From: Massilia agilis
Lineage (GTDB): Bacteria > Pseudomonadota > Gammaproteobacteria > Burkholderiales > Burkholderiaceae_D
Length of the DNA stretch: 64,000 nt
NCBI RefSeq assembly: GCF_024756255.1
Contig: NZ_JANUHB010000006.1
Span: forward strand, 124,001 to 188,000
Reading direction: 5' to 3'
The notes beneath the pieces were generated by a model. That model did no database searches. It was not told the DNA's origin and saw nothing but the letters and a program-made list of their open reading frames with translations. Shown here one piece after another: positions 1-9,248 of the stretch. The translations under genes and the position numbers were made by a program. The stretch's first letter is position 1; each line of letters opens with the position of its first letter.

Positions 1-2083
1 CCGGCCGGTAGTAGGGGCCGGCGTCGGGCAGCGGGCGCACCAGCACCTGCATGCGCAGGCCCTGCTGGTAGGGCAGCAGGTGCACGTGCAGGCGTGCGTC
101 GGCCTCCACCTGTTCAATGTCCGCCGCGCTGCTGCCGATGTCGGACTGCACCGTCACGATGGACGACACCGCGCCGATGGCTTTCAGCACCTGCCGTTCG
201 GCTTCCAGCGGCACCACCAGGCCATCGCCGACGATGGCTGCGATGCGCCGGTGCTCTTCCTTGATGCGCACGATGCGCAGGCGCGTGGGCGTCTCGCGCG
301 TGATGACGACCTCGCCGCGCTGCTCGCGCAGCGGCGGCTGCAGCGTGATCGTGACCTTGCCGTGCCCGGCCTTGACCAGGAGCTCCGGTTCGCCCGGCAG
401 CAGCTCCACCCGCGTGCCCGGCGCGTCCATCCAGAACAGCAGCGGGTGGCCGGCCAGCGCGGCCAGCGCCTTGTCCAGGTCGAACTCGTAGCGCACGCCG
501 CTGCCGTAGTAGCGGTAACCGCCGATGGCGCTGGCTGCCTGCATGTCCTGCGCGGTCAAAAAGTCGAGCGTGGCCGCCTCTTCGACCAGGCGCTTCAGGC
601 CCAGGGCGCGCCCGCGTGTCCAGTTGCCCTGTGCGTCGCGCTTCTGCTCGCGCGGTTCGATGTCGCGCACGCCCAGGTGTGAGTCGTAGGCGATCAGCCA
701 CACCAGCCGCGATTCCTGCTCCGCCGGGGCGGCCGGGGTCTCGGCCTGCAGGCTGATGAGCGCGTTGAGCTGGCGTTCCCACGGCTGCTCGCGCTCGAAC
801 CACAGCGCCATATCCGAAAAGCGGTGCCGCTGGCGCAGCTCGATCGCCTCGCGCTCGCGGCCCACCGCGCCAAGGCCGCCCAGCACCGATGCCAGTTGCG
901 CCGCAACGAAGTCGAAGCCCGCCTGCCGCGCCAGTTCGATGTTCTGTTCGGCCTGCGCCCGTCGCTCGGCGGACAGCGGCACGCCAAGCCAGAAATGCAG
1001 CAGGGCGCGGAACATGAACGGCTGCAGCGCGCTTTCCCAGTTGCGCGAGGCGAGCACCTCGGCGTCGACCATGCCGCCGCGGATCTGGCGCAGCATCGAC
1101 AGCTGCTGGTACACCGCCGTGTCGTGGCTTTGCACCGCGCGCGTGGCTGTGTCGAGGTAGGCGTCCAGCGCCTTCTGGTGTTTGGCCGCGCCGCTCCTCA
1201 TCATGGCCGTCGCGTACAGGTGGCCGCCGATGCCTTCGAAGATGGCCTTGCGCTTGCCGGTCTCGCGGCGCAGCGCCTTGAGCGCCTTGTCCAGCGTGTC
1301 CAGCGCGGGGTCGAGCTCGTCGCGCAGCAGGAGTAGCAGGCCGCGAAAGAGCAGGTCGGCCGAATCGTCCAGGTCGTGCAGCAGGGCTTCCATCTCCGTG
1401 AGGCGAGCGCACAGCAGCAGCTGCTCGGCCAGCGCCACCCGCAGCGCCATGGAGGCGCCGCCCTGCGCCACGTAGTCGATGGCATGCTCGCGGATGGCCG
1501 GTGCGGCGGCCGGTTCGCGCTGGACGTTCTTGACGAGGACGGCCAGCACGTCGTCGCGCAGGACCGGGTTGATGCGGTCGAGCAGCGCCGGTTCGAACGG
1601 CCGGGCGCAGATCTCCACCAGCGGGTGCAGGTAGGCGGCCTCATGGCAGCGCAGGCACGCGGCCAGCAGCGGACCCACGATCTTTGGCCCCTCGCCGCCG
1701 ACCAGCGCCAGGCGTAGCAAGGCCAGCCCTTGCCGGTAACTGCGCAGCATCGGCGTGCCCTGCCAGTCCAGCCGCAGCGGCATCATCTGGGCGTACACCT
1801 CGCGGAACTCGTCCAGCCTGCGCTCCCTGAGCACCTGTTCGATCGCCGGCCAGGTCGCGTCCGGCGCCGCGACCACGCCGCGGCCCGTCACCATGGTTGC
1901 AAGGCCCAGTTCCTGCAGCCGCGCCAGGTCCGCGGCAAGGTCTTCTTCCGAGGCGAAGGCGTCAAGCGAAGTGATGTGGCTGAACAGGCGGCTCCTGCCC
2001 ATCGGCTCGCCGGACAGGGCGAGCAAGGCAAGGATGTTTTTCTGCCGCGCGCTGCAGGCCTCGAACGCCTCCCTTGTGCTCAT
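1..2083 (-). CDS. SNF2-type DEAD/DEAH-box helicase, N-terminal part (runs off the window)
   Basis: This open frame starts with ATG at 2083 and is still open at base 1, so 694 codons are visible and the C-terminus is missing. The visible part is helical and rich in Leu, Ala and Glu. It ends in a segment with the motifs KVTITLQPPL, RIVRIKEEHRRIAAIVGDG and LHVHLLPYQQGLRMQVLVRP, followed by PDAGPYYRP. I recognise that arrangement from the accessory region ahead of the helicase core in large (about 1400 aa) SNF2-related helicases of Burkholderiales. No Walker motif lies in the visible part, so the helicase call is inference. Its ATG overlaps the stop of the upstream S9 peptidase gene in an ATGA, which suggests translational coupling. 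The sequence beyond base 1 should show a DEAH box if this is right. Confidence 0.5.
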   Translation of the reverse strand, partial: MSTREAFEACSARQKNILALLALSGEPMGRSRLFSHITSLDAFASEEDLAADLARLQELGLATMVTGRGVVAAPDATWPAIEQVLRERRLDEFREVYAQMMPLRLDWQGTPMLRSYRQGLALLRLALVGGEGPKIVGPLLAACLRCHEAAYLHPLVEICARPFEPALLDRINPVLRDDVLAVLVKNVQREPAAAPAIREHAIDYVAQGGASMALRVALAEQLLLCARLTEMEALLHDLDDSADLLFRGLLLLLRDELDPALDTLDKALKALRRETGKRKAIFEGIGGHLYATAMMRSGAAKHQKALDAYLDTATRAVQSHDTAVYQQLSMLRQIRGGMVDAEVLASRNWESALQPFMFRALLHFWLGVPLSAERRAQAEQNIELARQAGFDFVAAQLASVLGGLGAVGREREAIELRQRHRFSDMALWFEREQPWERQLNALISLQAETPAAPAEQESRLVWLIAYDSHLGVRDIEPREQKRDAQGNWTRGRALGLKRLVEEAATLDFLTAQDMQAASAIGGYRYYGSGVRYEFDLDKALAALAGHPLLFWMDAPGTRVELLPGEPELLVKAGHGKVTITLQPPLREQRGEVVITRETPTRLRIVRIKEEHRRIAAIVGDGLVVPLEAERQVLKAIGAVSSIVTVQSDIGSSAADIEQVEADARLHVHLLPYQQGLRMQVLVRPLPDAGPYYRP

Positions 2084-4011
2084 GCAGCCAGGTTCTCGAT
2101 CGCCACCGGCGCCAGGCCCTGCGGGATGGGAATGCCGAAGATGCGCAGGTAGAAGTACAGCTCGGCCTCGAGCGTGCGCACGATGCTGTCGGCCTTGCGG
2201 AAACCGTGTCCCTCGCCTTCGAGCGTGATGTACGCCACCGGCACGCCGCGTGTGCGCAGCGCCTGCACCATCACCTCCGACTGCTGCGGCGGCACCACCT
2301 TGTCGTCCAGGCCCTGGAAGAAGATCATCGGGCGCTTGAGCTTGTCGGTGTGGTGGATCGGCGAACGTTCGGCGTACACCGCATCGGCCCGTGCTTTGGG
2401 CGCGATCAGGTACTCGTTGTAGTGCGACTCGAACTTGTGCGAGTCCGCGTCCAGCCCCGCCAGGTCGGACACGCCGTAGTAGCTGGCGCCGGCCTTGAAC
2501 ACGTCGTGGAAGGTAAGCGCGCACAGCGTCGTGAGCCCGCCCGCGCTGCCGCCGCGAATGACCAGCCGTTCGCGGTCCACCAGTTGCTGGTCGGCCAGGT
2601 AACGCGCGCCGGCCACGCAATCCTCCACATCGATCACACCCCACTGGCCCTGCAGCGCATCGCGATAGGCACGGCCAAAGCCGGTGCTGCCGCCGTAGTT
2701 CACGTCCAGCACCGCGATGCCGCGGCTGGTCCAGAACTGGGTGGCCAGTTTCAGGGTGCTGGTGGCCATGCCGGTCGGGCCGCCGTGCCCGATCACGATC
2801 AGCGGCGGCCGTTCGCCGGCGGCCGGTTCAAAGTCGGCATTGGCCGGCGGGTAGAAGAATGCGTGCGCGGTGCGGCCGTTCGCGCTGGGGTAGCTGATGG
2901 TGCGCGGCACCGACAGGTAGCCTGCATCGGGCACGTTGGCGATGGAGCGCGCCAGCACCTCGCGCTTGCCGCCGGCAAGGTCGATGCGCGCAAGTTCCAG
3001 CGCAATGGTCGGCGCGCCGCCCAGGATCGCCAGCGTATCGCCGCAGACGCGCAGTTCGCGGATCTCCTGGTAGGGATTGTCGATCGGGGTCAGCTGGCCA
3101 TTGGCCAGGCGCGCCAGCTTGCTCACGCCCTGTTCGATATAGGTGCAGATGATTTCGGACGCGGAGCGAAAGCCGTACATCGCGCCGCCGAAGGTCCAGT
3201 GCGGGCCGCCGAATTCGGCTTCGCGCGGGCACAGCGCGGCCACCACGCCATCGTCGAAGCGGTACAGGTTCCACCAGCCGGTGCGGTCCGACACGAAGTG
3301 CAGCACGCCGGACGGCGACCACTCCGGCTGGCAGATCGACTCGCTTGGTCCGCCCGCAACCAGCCGCCCGTTGAGCAGGCTGCCGTCGCCCGCGATGTCG
3401 GCCACCCACAGCTCGGTGCCCTGCCACGGCATGCGCGGGTGGTCCCAGCACAGCCAGGCCAGCTGCCGCCCGTCGGGCGAGATGCGCGGCGCGGCGTAGA
3501 AATCGTTGCCGTCCACGAGCACGGTCTCGCGGCCGTCAAAGCCGATCGCACAGATCGTATTGACCGGATAGGCGTGCCCGGGCGAGTGATCCTCGCGCAC
3601 GCCGACCAGGCGCTTGCGGGCCGCGTCGGCCACGAAGTCGGCGTAGCGCAGCGTGCCGCCGGCGCAGATCGGTGCCGGCTCGCCGTCCTCGCCGATGCGG
3701 TACAGGCAGCTGTCGGCGTAATGCGAGAACCACACGCCACCGCCGGCGACGGCAAACGCGCCGCCGCCGTATTCGTGCACGCGGGTGCGCACGTTGAAGG
3801 GCGCGGGCGTGACCTCTTCCACGGTGCCTGCGCGCTGGCGCAGCAGCGTGTTGCGGCCGCCTTCGCTGGCGCGGCCCGCCAGCCAGTACACGTCGGCGCC
3901 GTCGAGCATGACCTGCGACAGTGGCGCGGCGCCGGCGGCAACGACATGGGCGGTGATCGGGGAACTCCAGGTGCCGCACGGCGCGGCCTGTTTGCGGTTC
4001 GGGGCGGTCAT
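2080..4011 (-). CDS. S9 family (prolyl oligopeptidase) serine peptidase
   Basis: A 643-residue protein with the two-part layout of dipeptidyl/acylaminoacyl peptidases. Residues about 1-390 are a beta-propeller-like region with repeated W/Y-rich blades (for example VHEYGGGAF and DRTGWWNLYRF). Residues about 400-643 are an alpha/beta hydrolase. The catalytic triad is visible: Ser489 in GGSAGG, Asp570 in GLDDKVVP and His602 in GEGHGF. There is no signal peptide, so it is probably cytoplasmic and trims oligopeptides or acylated peptides. Start: ATG at 4011, 33-38 bases downstream of a perfect TATAAT on the minus strand. It is divergent from hemE. Its stop overlaps the start of the downstream helicase-like gene by 4 bases, so the two form an operon. 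The exact substrate cannot be read from the sequence. Confidence 0.9.
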   Translation of the reverse strand: MTAPNRKQAAPCGTWSSPITAHVVAAGAAPLSQVMLDGADVYWLAGRASEGGRNTLLRQRAGTVEEVTPAPFNVRTRVHEYGGGAFAVAGGGVWFSHYADSCLYRIGEDGEPAPICAGGTLRYADFVADAARKRLVGVREDHSPGHAYPVNTICAIGFDGRETVLVDGNDFYAAPRISPDGRQLAWLCWDHPRMPWQGTELWVADIAGDGSLLNGRLVAGGPSESICQPEWSPSGVLHFVSDRTGWWNLYRFDDGVVAALCPREAEFGGPHWTFGGAMYGFRSASEIICTYIEQGVSKLARLANGQLTPIDNPYQEIRELRVCGDTLAILGGAPTIALELARIDLAGGKREVLARSIANVPDAGYLSVPRTISYPSANGRTAHAFFYPPANADFEPAAGERPPLIVIGHGGPTGMATSTLKLATQFWTSRGIAVLDVNYGGSTGFGRAYRDALQGQWGVIDVEDCVAGARYLADQQLVDRERLVIRGGSAGGLTTLCALTFHDVFKAGASYYGVSDLAGLDADSHKFESHYNEYLIAPKARADAVYAERSPIHHTDKLKRPMIFFQGLDDKVVPPQQSEVMVQALRTRGVPVAYITLEGEGHGFRKADSIVRTLEAELYFYLRIFGIPIPQGLAPVAIENLAA

Positions 4012-4043
4012 GGGAAGGGGCGAAATCGGTTGGCTGGAACTGC

Positions 4044-4074
4044 ATTATAAGTGCGCGTCCGGGGATGCGATAAT
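4044..4074. promoter_or_regulatory. Overlapping divergent promoters of S9 peptidase and hemE
   Basis: On the minus strand there is a perfect -10 hexamer TATAAT at 4049..4044, with a weak -35 (TTATCG) 18 bases upstream. On the plus strand an extended -10, TGCGATAAT, lies at 4066-4074, 32 bases before the hemE ATG. The two promoters face away from each other and overlap, so polymerase binding at one probably interferes with the other. This is prediction from motif only. Confidence 0.45.
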
Positions 4075-4106
4075 AGCTGCTTTCCCCACGCCTTTTATTG
4101 TCTGCC

Positions 4107-5189
4107 ATGCCACAATTCGCCCCGCTCAAGAACGACACCTTCCTGCGCGCCCTGCTGCGCCAGCCGACCGACTACACCCCGGTGTGGCTGATGCGGCAGG
4201 CCGGGCGCTACCTGCCGGAGTACCGCGCAACGCGGGCCAAGGCCGGGTCGTTCATGGGGCTGGCCACCAATCCCGACTATGCCACCGAGGTGACGCTGCA
4301 GCCGATCGACCGCTATCCGCTGGATGCGGCGATCCTGTTCTCGGACATCCTGACCGTGCCCGATGCGATGGGCCTGGGCCTGTACTTCGCCGAGGGCGAA
4401 GGTCCCAAGTTCGAGCGCTCGGTGCGCACCGAAGAACAGGTGAACGCGCTCGCGGTGCCGGACATGGCCTCGCTCGACTACGTGTTCAAGGCCGTCACCC
4501 AGATCCGCACCGAACTGAATGGCCGCGTGCCGCTGATCGGCTTTTCCGGCAGCCCGTGGACGCTGGCCTGCTACATGGTCGAAGGCGGCGGCTCGCGCGA
4601 ATTCCACACCATTAAAAAGATGCTGTATTCGCGCCCGGACCTGATGCACCGCGTCCTCGACATCAACGCCCAGGCCGTGGCCACTTACCTGAACGCCCAG
4701 ATCGACGCCGGCGCGCAGGCCGTGATGATCTTCGACTCGTGGGGCGGGGCGCTGGCCGACGGGGCCTACCAGGAGTTCTCGCTGCGCTACATGCAGCAGG
4801 TGGTCAGCCAGCTGCAGCGCGAGAAGGACGGCGTGCGCATTCCGGCGATCGTGTTCACCAAGGGCGGCGGCCTGTGGCTGGACGAGATGGCGGGCATCGG
4901 CGCCGACGCGCTGGGGCTGGACTGGACCGTCAACCTGGGCCGCGCGCGCGCGCTGGTCGGCGACCGCGTCGCCCTGCAGGGCAACCTGGACCCCGCGATC
5001 CTGTTCGCGCAGCCGGAGCAGATCCGTGCCGAAGTGGAGCGCTCGCTCACCGCCTACGGCACCCCTTCGGCCGGGCACGGGCACGTGTTCAACCTGGGCC
5101 ACGGCATTTCGCAGTTCACGCCGCCGGAGTCGGTGAGCGCCATGGTCGAGGCGGTCCACGACGTCAGCCGGCGCCAGCGCGCGGCCTGA
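4107..5189 (+). CDS. hemE: Uroporphyrinogen decarboxylase HemE
   Basis: Decarboxylates the four acetate side chains of uroporphyrinogen III to give coproporphyrinogen III in cytoplasmic heme synthesis. The 360-residue product has the family signatures: VWLMRQAGRYLPEYR near the N-terminus (Arg30 and Arg34 bind substrate carboxylates), FSDILTVPDAMG with catalytic Asp80, GFSGSPWTLA, and FNLGHGI with His332. Length matches the usual 350-365 residues. I chose ATG at 4107 (MPQFAPLKND), which matches the start of known Burkholderiales HemE. A TTG at 4098 would add three residues. No good Shine-Dalgarno is present, so the message may have a short leader; the predicted -10 is at 4069-4074. A long non-coding gap with DnaA-box-like motifs separates it from priA. 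Confidence 0.97.
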   Translation: MPQFAPLKNDTFLRALLRQPTDYTPVWLMRQAGRYLPEYRATRAKAGSFMGLATNPDYATEVTLQPIDRYPLDAAILFSDILTVPDAMGLGLYFAEGEGPKFERSVRTEEQVNALAVPDMASLDYVFKAVTQIRTELNGRVPLIGFSGSPWTLACYMVEGGGSREFHTIKKMLYSRPDLMHRVLDINAQAVATYLNAQIDAGAQAVMIFDSWGGALADGAYQEFSLRYMQQVVSQLQREKDGVRIPAIVFTKGGGLWLDEMAGIGADALGLDWTVNLGRARALVGDRVALQGNLDPAILFAQPEQIRAEVERSLTAYGTPSAGHGHVFNLGHGISQFTPPESVSAMVEAVHDVSRRQRAA

Positions 5190-5720
5190 ACCGGCCTCAT
5201 GTTCACAGTGTGAAACTCACACTTGTTCACACGTTGCACAAATGCAAGAAAAGTTGCTGTGGAAATGTCCAGTGATCGTTGGGTGCTGTAAGCGATTGAA
5301 TCTGCAAGGGTTTTTTGTTTTAGAGGTTTTCCTCTAGCCAGATTTGCTTGCGGCATCCTCGGATCCGAAGAAGTTTTCGGTGTTTTGTTCACAAAGTTAT
5401 CAACAGGGGCTTGTCGATTCGACCAAAAAGTCCTTCGTTTACCGGGGTTTACAGCGAAACTTGAAGTGTTGGATGAGCTTTCTGCTGCGTTGCGATATAT
5501 TTTATGCACTGCCCGGGCTCACTTATGCACAACGATTGGGCGGCAAGCAGCAAATCGTGAGCCTGGCGCGGGGATGATGCCAACTCATTGATAACAAAGG
5601 AAAAATCGCTCTAGAATTTGCACGCGAGCAAATCCAATCTTGAGCTAACGTAAACTTCATCGCGGGTCAAGCCCCCATTGTCCACAAAGTTTTCCACAAC
5701 CACCGCCAGCAAGGCCTAGA
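5190..5720 (+). other. AT-rich intergenic region with a cluster of DnaA-box-like 9-mers
   Basis: This 531-base gap between hemE and priA has no convincing gene. It is visibly richer in A+T than the surrounding DNA. Against the DnaA box TTATNCACA it contains one perfect match (TTATGCACA, 5523-5531). Six more sites have one mismatch: TTGTTCACA at 5223 and 5385, TTATCAACA at 5397, TTATGCACT at 5502, TTGTCCACA at 5678 and TTTTCCACA at 5690. All seven are on the plus strand. T-runs at about 5310-5330 and a TATATTTTAT stretch at about 5495-5505 could unwind easily. It could be a replication-origin-like element, a DnaA-titrating or reactivating locus, or DnaA control of priA. The last two sites lie within 45 bases of the priA start. 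Confidence 0.5.
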
Positions 5721-7742
5721 TTGTCCTACTGCATCCTACAAGTCGCCCTGGATACGCCGCTCGACAGCTGGTTCGACTACCGCTGGCCATGCGCTCCCGG
5801 CGAGGAGCCGCAGGTCGGCCAGCTGGCACTGGTGGACTTCGGACGGCGCGAGGCGGTGGGCCTGATCGTCGCGGTCAAGCGCGAATCCGACGTGCCGCCC
5901 GAAAAACTGAAGGACGCGATCGCCGTGCGCACCCAGCTGGCGCCGCTGTCGCCAACCTGGCTGGCGCTGGCGCAGTTCGCCGCAGACTACTACCAGCGCC
6001 CGCTGGGCGAGGTGGCCTTGCCCGGCCTGCCCAAGAACCTGCGCGTGGGCACCACGGTGCCGCTCGACCGCGCCATCAAGAAGCTGGCGAAGCAGGAAGC
6101 CGTGCACGACCCCGCGCCCGCCGGCATGCCGGTGCTGAACCCGGCCCAGCAGCTTGCGGCCGATGCCATCGGCAGCGCCCAGGGCTTCGCGCCGATGCTG
6201 CTGTATGGCGTCACCGGCAGCGGCAAGACCGAGGTGTACCTGCAGGCCTGCGCCCAGGTGCTGGCGCGCGAACCCGACGCGCAGATCCTGGTCATGGTCC
6301 CCGAGATCAACCTCACGCCCCAGCTCGAAGGGAACATCCGCGCGCGTTTTCCGGGCGTGATGGTCGCCACGCTGCACAGCAGCCTGGCCGAAGGCGAGCG
6401 CATGCTGCACTGGCTCGCCGCGCACGAGGGCAGGGCGCGCATCGTGCTCGGCACGCGCCTTGCGATCCTGGCTTCGCTCCCCAGGCTCAGGCTCATCGTC
6501 ATCGACGAAGAGCACGACCCGTCGTACAAGCAGCAGGAAGGGCTGCGCTATTCGGCGCGCGACCTTGCGGTGTGGCGCGCGCACCAGCTGGGCATCCCGA
6601 TCGTGCTGGGCTCGGCCACGCCGTCGCTGGAGACCTGGCACCACGCGCAGTCGGGCCGCTACCGCAAGCTGGAGCTGCGCGAGCGCGCCGTCAAGGACGC
6701 GGTGCTGCCGCGCGTGCGCCTGGTGGACACCGAGCGTGACCGCCCGCGCGAGGGCCTTTCCAGCCAGCTGGTGGCGGCGCTGCGCCAGCGCATGGAGCGC
6801 GGCGAGCAGTCGCTGCTGTTCCTGAACCGGCGCGGCTACGCGCCCGTGATCACCTGCGAAGCCTGCGGCTGGATCAGCAACTGCACGCGCTGCAGCTCGT
6901 TCATGGTGCTGCACAAGCCCGAGCACCGGCTGCGCTGCCACCACTGCAGCCTGGAGCTGCGCATCCCGCGCGCCTGCCCGGACTGCGGAAACGTGGACCT
7001 GCAACCGCTCGGGCGCGGCACCCAGCGCGTGGAGGAAGGCCTGCAGGCCATGTTCCCGGAGGCGCGCATCCTGCGCATCGACGCCGACTCCACGCGCCGC
7101 AAGGGCAGCGCCCAGGCCGCGTTCGACAGCGTGCACCGCGGCGAGGTGGATATCCTGGTCGGCACGCAGATGGTCGCCAAGGGCCACGACTTCAAGAAGC
7201 TCACGCTGGTCGGCGTGCTCAATCCCGACACCGCGCTGTTCTCGCAGGACTACCGCGCCAGCGAGCGCCTGTTCGCGCAGCTGATGCAGGTGGCCGGCCG
7301 CGCCGGGCGCGCCGGCCGTGGCGAGGGCGCCAGCGAATCGGAAGTGCTGATCCAGACCCGCTACGCGACCGATCCCTTGTACGCGGCCGTGGTCAACCAC
7401 GACTATGAGCGTTTCGCCGGGTCGCTGCTGGCCGAACGCAAGCAGGCGGCGCTGCCGCCCTTCATGTACCAGGCGCTGCTGCGCGCCGAAGCCCGCCAGC
7501 TGGCCGACGCCATCGGCTTCCTGGAATCGGCACGCGAACTGCTGGTGAGTGAAGCGGTCTTCATCAACGACCCGATCCCCATGACGATGACGCGCGTGCA
7601 CAACATGGAGCGCGCCCAGCTGCTCGTGGAATCGAGCTCGCGCCCTGCGCTGCAGGCTTTTCTCAAGGCATGGATGGCCGACCTGCGCGCGATGAAGACG
7701 CGCGTGCGCTGGTCGCTCGAGGTCGATCCCCTCGATATCTGA
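5721..7742 (+). CDS. priA: Primosomal protein N' (replication restart helicase PriA)
   Basis: PriA recognises abandoned replication forks and reloads the replisome through the primosome. The 673-residue product shows the expected order: an N-terminal fork-binding domain (residues 1 to about 110), Walker A GVTGSGKT (from Gly163), a DEEH box (Asp262 onward, VIDEEHDPSYKQ), eight zinc-binding cysteines between about residues 379 and 423 (CEAC, CTRC, CHHC, CPDC), and the helicase motif QVAGRAGRAGRG. Length is normal for betaproteobacteria. The start is a TTG at 5721 giving SYCILQVALDTPLD, which matches the usual N-terminus. No nearer ATG is in frame. Upstream lies the DnaA-box-like cluster; downstream is an unrelated flavoprotein gene. 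Confidence 0.96.
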   Translation: MSYCILQVALDTPLDSWFDYRWPCAPGEEPQVGQLALVDFGRREAVGLIVAVKRESDVPPEKLKDAIAVRTQLAPLSPTWLALAQFAADYYQRPLGEVALPGLPKNLRVGTTVPLDRAIKKLAKQEAVHDPAPAGMPVLNPAQQLAADAIGSAQGFAPMLLYGVTGSGKTEVYLQACAQVLAREPDAQILVMVPEINLTPQLEGNIRARFPGVMVATLHSSLAEGERMLHWLAAHEGRARIVLGTRLAILASLPRLRLIVIDEEHDPSYKQQEGLRYSARDLAVWRAHQLGIPIVLGSATPSLETWHHAQSGRYRKLELRERAVKDAVLPRVRLVDTERDRPREGLSSQLVAALRQRMERGEQSLLFLNRRGYAPVITCEACGWISNCTRCSSFMVLHKPEHRLRCHHCSLELRIPRACPDCGNVDLQPLGRGTQRVEEGLQAMFPEARILRIDADSTRRKGSAQAAFDSVHRGEVDILVGTQMVAKGHDFKKLTLVGVLNPDTALFSQDYRASERLFAQLMQVAGRAGRAGRGEGASESEVLIQTRYATDPLYAAVVNHDYERFAGSLLAERKQAALPPFMYQALLRAEARQLADAIGFLESARELLVSEAVFINDPIPMTMTRVHNMERAQLLVESSSRPALQAFLKAWMADLRAMKTRVRWSLEVDPLDI

Positions 7743-7805
7743 CCCTCTCCGGCAAGCCTGCGGAAAATGGCGTATCTTGGCCTTCGAGCAGAACGGGAGA
7801 ACAAC

Positions 7806-9245
7806 ATGAACAAACTGAGCGTGGACGTGGCCGTGATCGGCTCCGGCACCGCGGGCCTGTCCGCCTACCGTGCCGCCAAGGCGCAGGGCGCAAGCACGGT
7901 GATGATCGAGAGCGGACCTTACGGCACCACCTGCGCGCGCGTGGGCTGCATGCCGAGCAAGCTGCTGATTGCGGCCAGCGAAGCGGCGCACATGCTGCAG
8001 GCCGCCAGCGGCTTTGGCGTGCATGCGGGCGAGCCCCGCATCGACGGCCGCGCCGTGATGGAGCGTGTGCGGCGCGAGCGCGACCGCTTCGTCGGCTTTG
8101 TGCTCGACAGCGTGGAGCACATGCCGGCCGAGGACAAGCTGCGTGGCCACGCGCGCTTCACCGGGCCCAACACGCTGGTGGTCGACGACCACACCGAGGT
8201 CGCTTGCCGCCGCGTCGTGATCGCGACCGGCTCCACCCCGGTGCGCCTGCCCCAGCTCGAAGGCGTCGGCCCCGGCATCATCACCAGCGACGACGTGTTC
8301 TACTGGGATGACCTGCCGGCCTCGGTGGCGGTGATCGGCAGCGGCGTGATCGGACTGGAACTGGGCCAGGCGCTGGCGCGGCTGGGCGTGCGCGTGGCCG
8401 TGTTTGCGCGCGGCGAGCGGGTGGCGCAGCTGACCGATCCGGCCGTGGTGCAGGCCGCCGCACGCGTCCTGCGCGAGGAAATCGACCTGCGCTTTCAAAC
8501 CGAGGTGGTGGGCGCGGTACAGGACGGCGAGCAGGTGGCGCTGACGGTGCGCCACGCATCGGGCACGCAAACGACCGAGCGCTTCCAGTACGTGCTGATG
8601 GCCAGCGGCCGCACGCCCAACGTGCACGGCATCGGCCTGGAACACACGGGCCTGGCCCGCGGCACCGACGGCATTCCCGTGTTCGACCCGCTGACGATGC
8701 AGTGCGGCGCCAGCCATGTCTTCATTGCCGGCGACGCCAACAACGAGCGCCCGGTTCTGCCCGAGGCCGCCGACCACGGCAAGATCGCCGGCGACAACGC
8801 CGGCCGCTACCCGGACGTGCGTCCCGGCCTGCGGCGCACGCCGCTGGTCATCGCCTTCACCGAACCGAACATCGCTACGCTGGGCGCCAGCTGGCGCGCG
8901 CTGTCGGCGCCGGGCAAGCCCAAGTTCGCGGTGGGCCAGGTCTCGTTCGAGAACCAGGGCCGCAGCCGCGTCATGCTGCAAAACCGGGGGTTACTGCGAG
9001 TGTACGGCGAATACGGCACCGGCCGTTTTCTGGGGGCGGAAATGGCGGCGCCGCGCGGCGAGCACCTGGCGCACCTGCTGGCCTGGGCCTGCCAGTCGCG
9101 CATGACAGTGGGGCAGATGCTGGAGATGCCGTTCTACCACCCGGTGATCGAGGAAGGCGTACGCACGGCGTTGCGCGACCTGGCCGCGAACATCGAGCGC
9201 GGCGCCAGCGAGACCGACGCCGCCGACTCGGAACCGGGAACGTAA
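7806..9245 (+). CDS. Dihydrolipoyl dehydrogenase-like flavoprotein
   Basis: A 479-residue pyridine nucleotide-disulfide oxidoreductase. An FAD-binding GSGTAG lies at residues 12-17. The redox-active disulfide is C43-ARVG-C48 (with PSK following, as in dihydrolipoyl dehydrogenase). The second Rossmann motif is VAVIGSGVIGLELGQAL, near residues 170-190. The C-terminal catalytic pair is His445 and Glu450 (HPVIEE). It therefore has the full residue set of a lipoamide dehydrogenase. However, no E1 or E2 gene of a 2-oxoacid dehydrogenase or glycine cleavage system is nearby, so it may serve as a spare E3 or act on another disulfide. ATG at 7806 is preceded by GGGAGA at the right distance. An in-frame start at 7767 lacks this. 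Confidence 0.85.
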   Translation: MNKLSVDVAVIGSGTAGLSAYRAAKAQGASTVMIESGPYGTTCARVGCMPSKLLIAASEAAHMLQAASGFGVHAGEPRIDGRAVMERVRRERDRFVGFVLDSVEHMPAEDKLRGHARFTGPNTLVVDDHTEVACRRVVIATGSTPVRLPQLEGVGPGIITSDDVFYWDDLPASVAVIGSGVIGLELGQALARLGVRVAVFARGERVAQLTDPAVVQAAARVLREEIDLRFQTEVVGAVQDGEQVALTVRHASGTQTTERFQYVLMASGRTPNVHGIGLEHTGLARGTDGIPVFDPLTMQCGASHVFIAGDANNERPVLPEAADHGKIAGDNAGRYPDVRPGLRRTPLVIAFTEPNIATLGASWRALSAPGKPKFAVGQVSFENQGRSRVMLQNRGLLRVYGEYGTGRFLGAEMAAPRGEHLAHLLAWACQSRMTVGQMLEMPFYHPVIEEGVRTALRDLAANIERGASETDAADSEPGT

Positions 9246-9248
9246 CAC

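Noticed and set aside
5344..5591. Small frames in the hemE-priA gap
   Set aside because: No Shine-Dalgarno, no domain, and they overlap the AT-rich DnaA-box region; non-coding DNA is a better reading.
5736..8981. A long minus-strand open frame opposite priA and the flavoprotein gene
   Set aside because: It is antisense to two well-supported genes, its product is a low-complexity His/Arg/Ala-rich sequence, and it has no domains. Such frames are expected in high-GC DNA.
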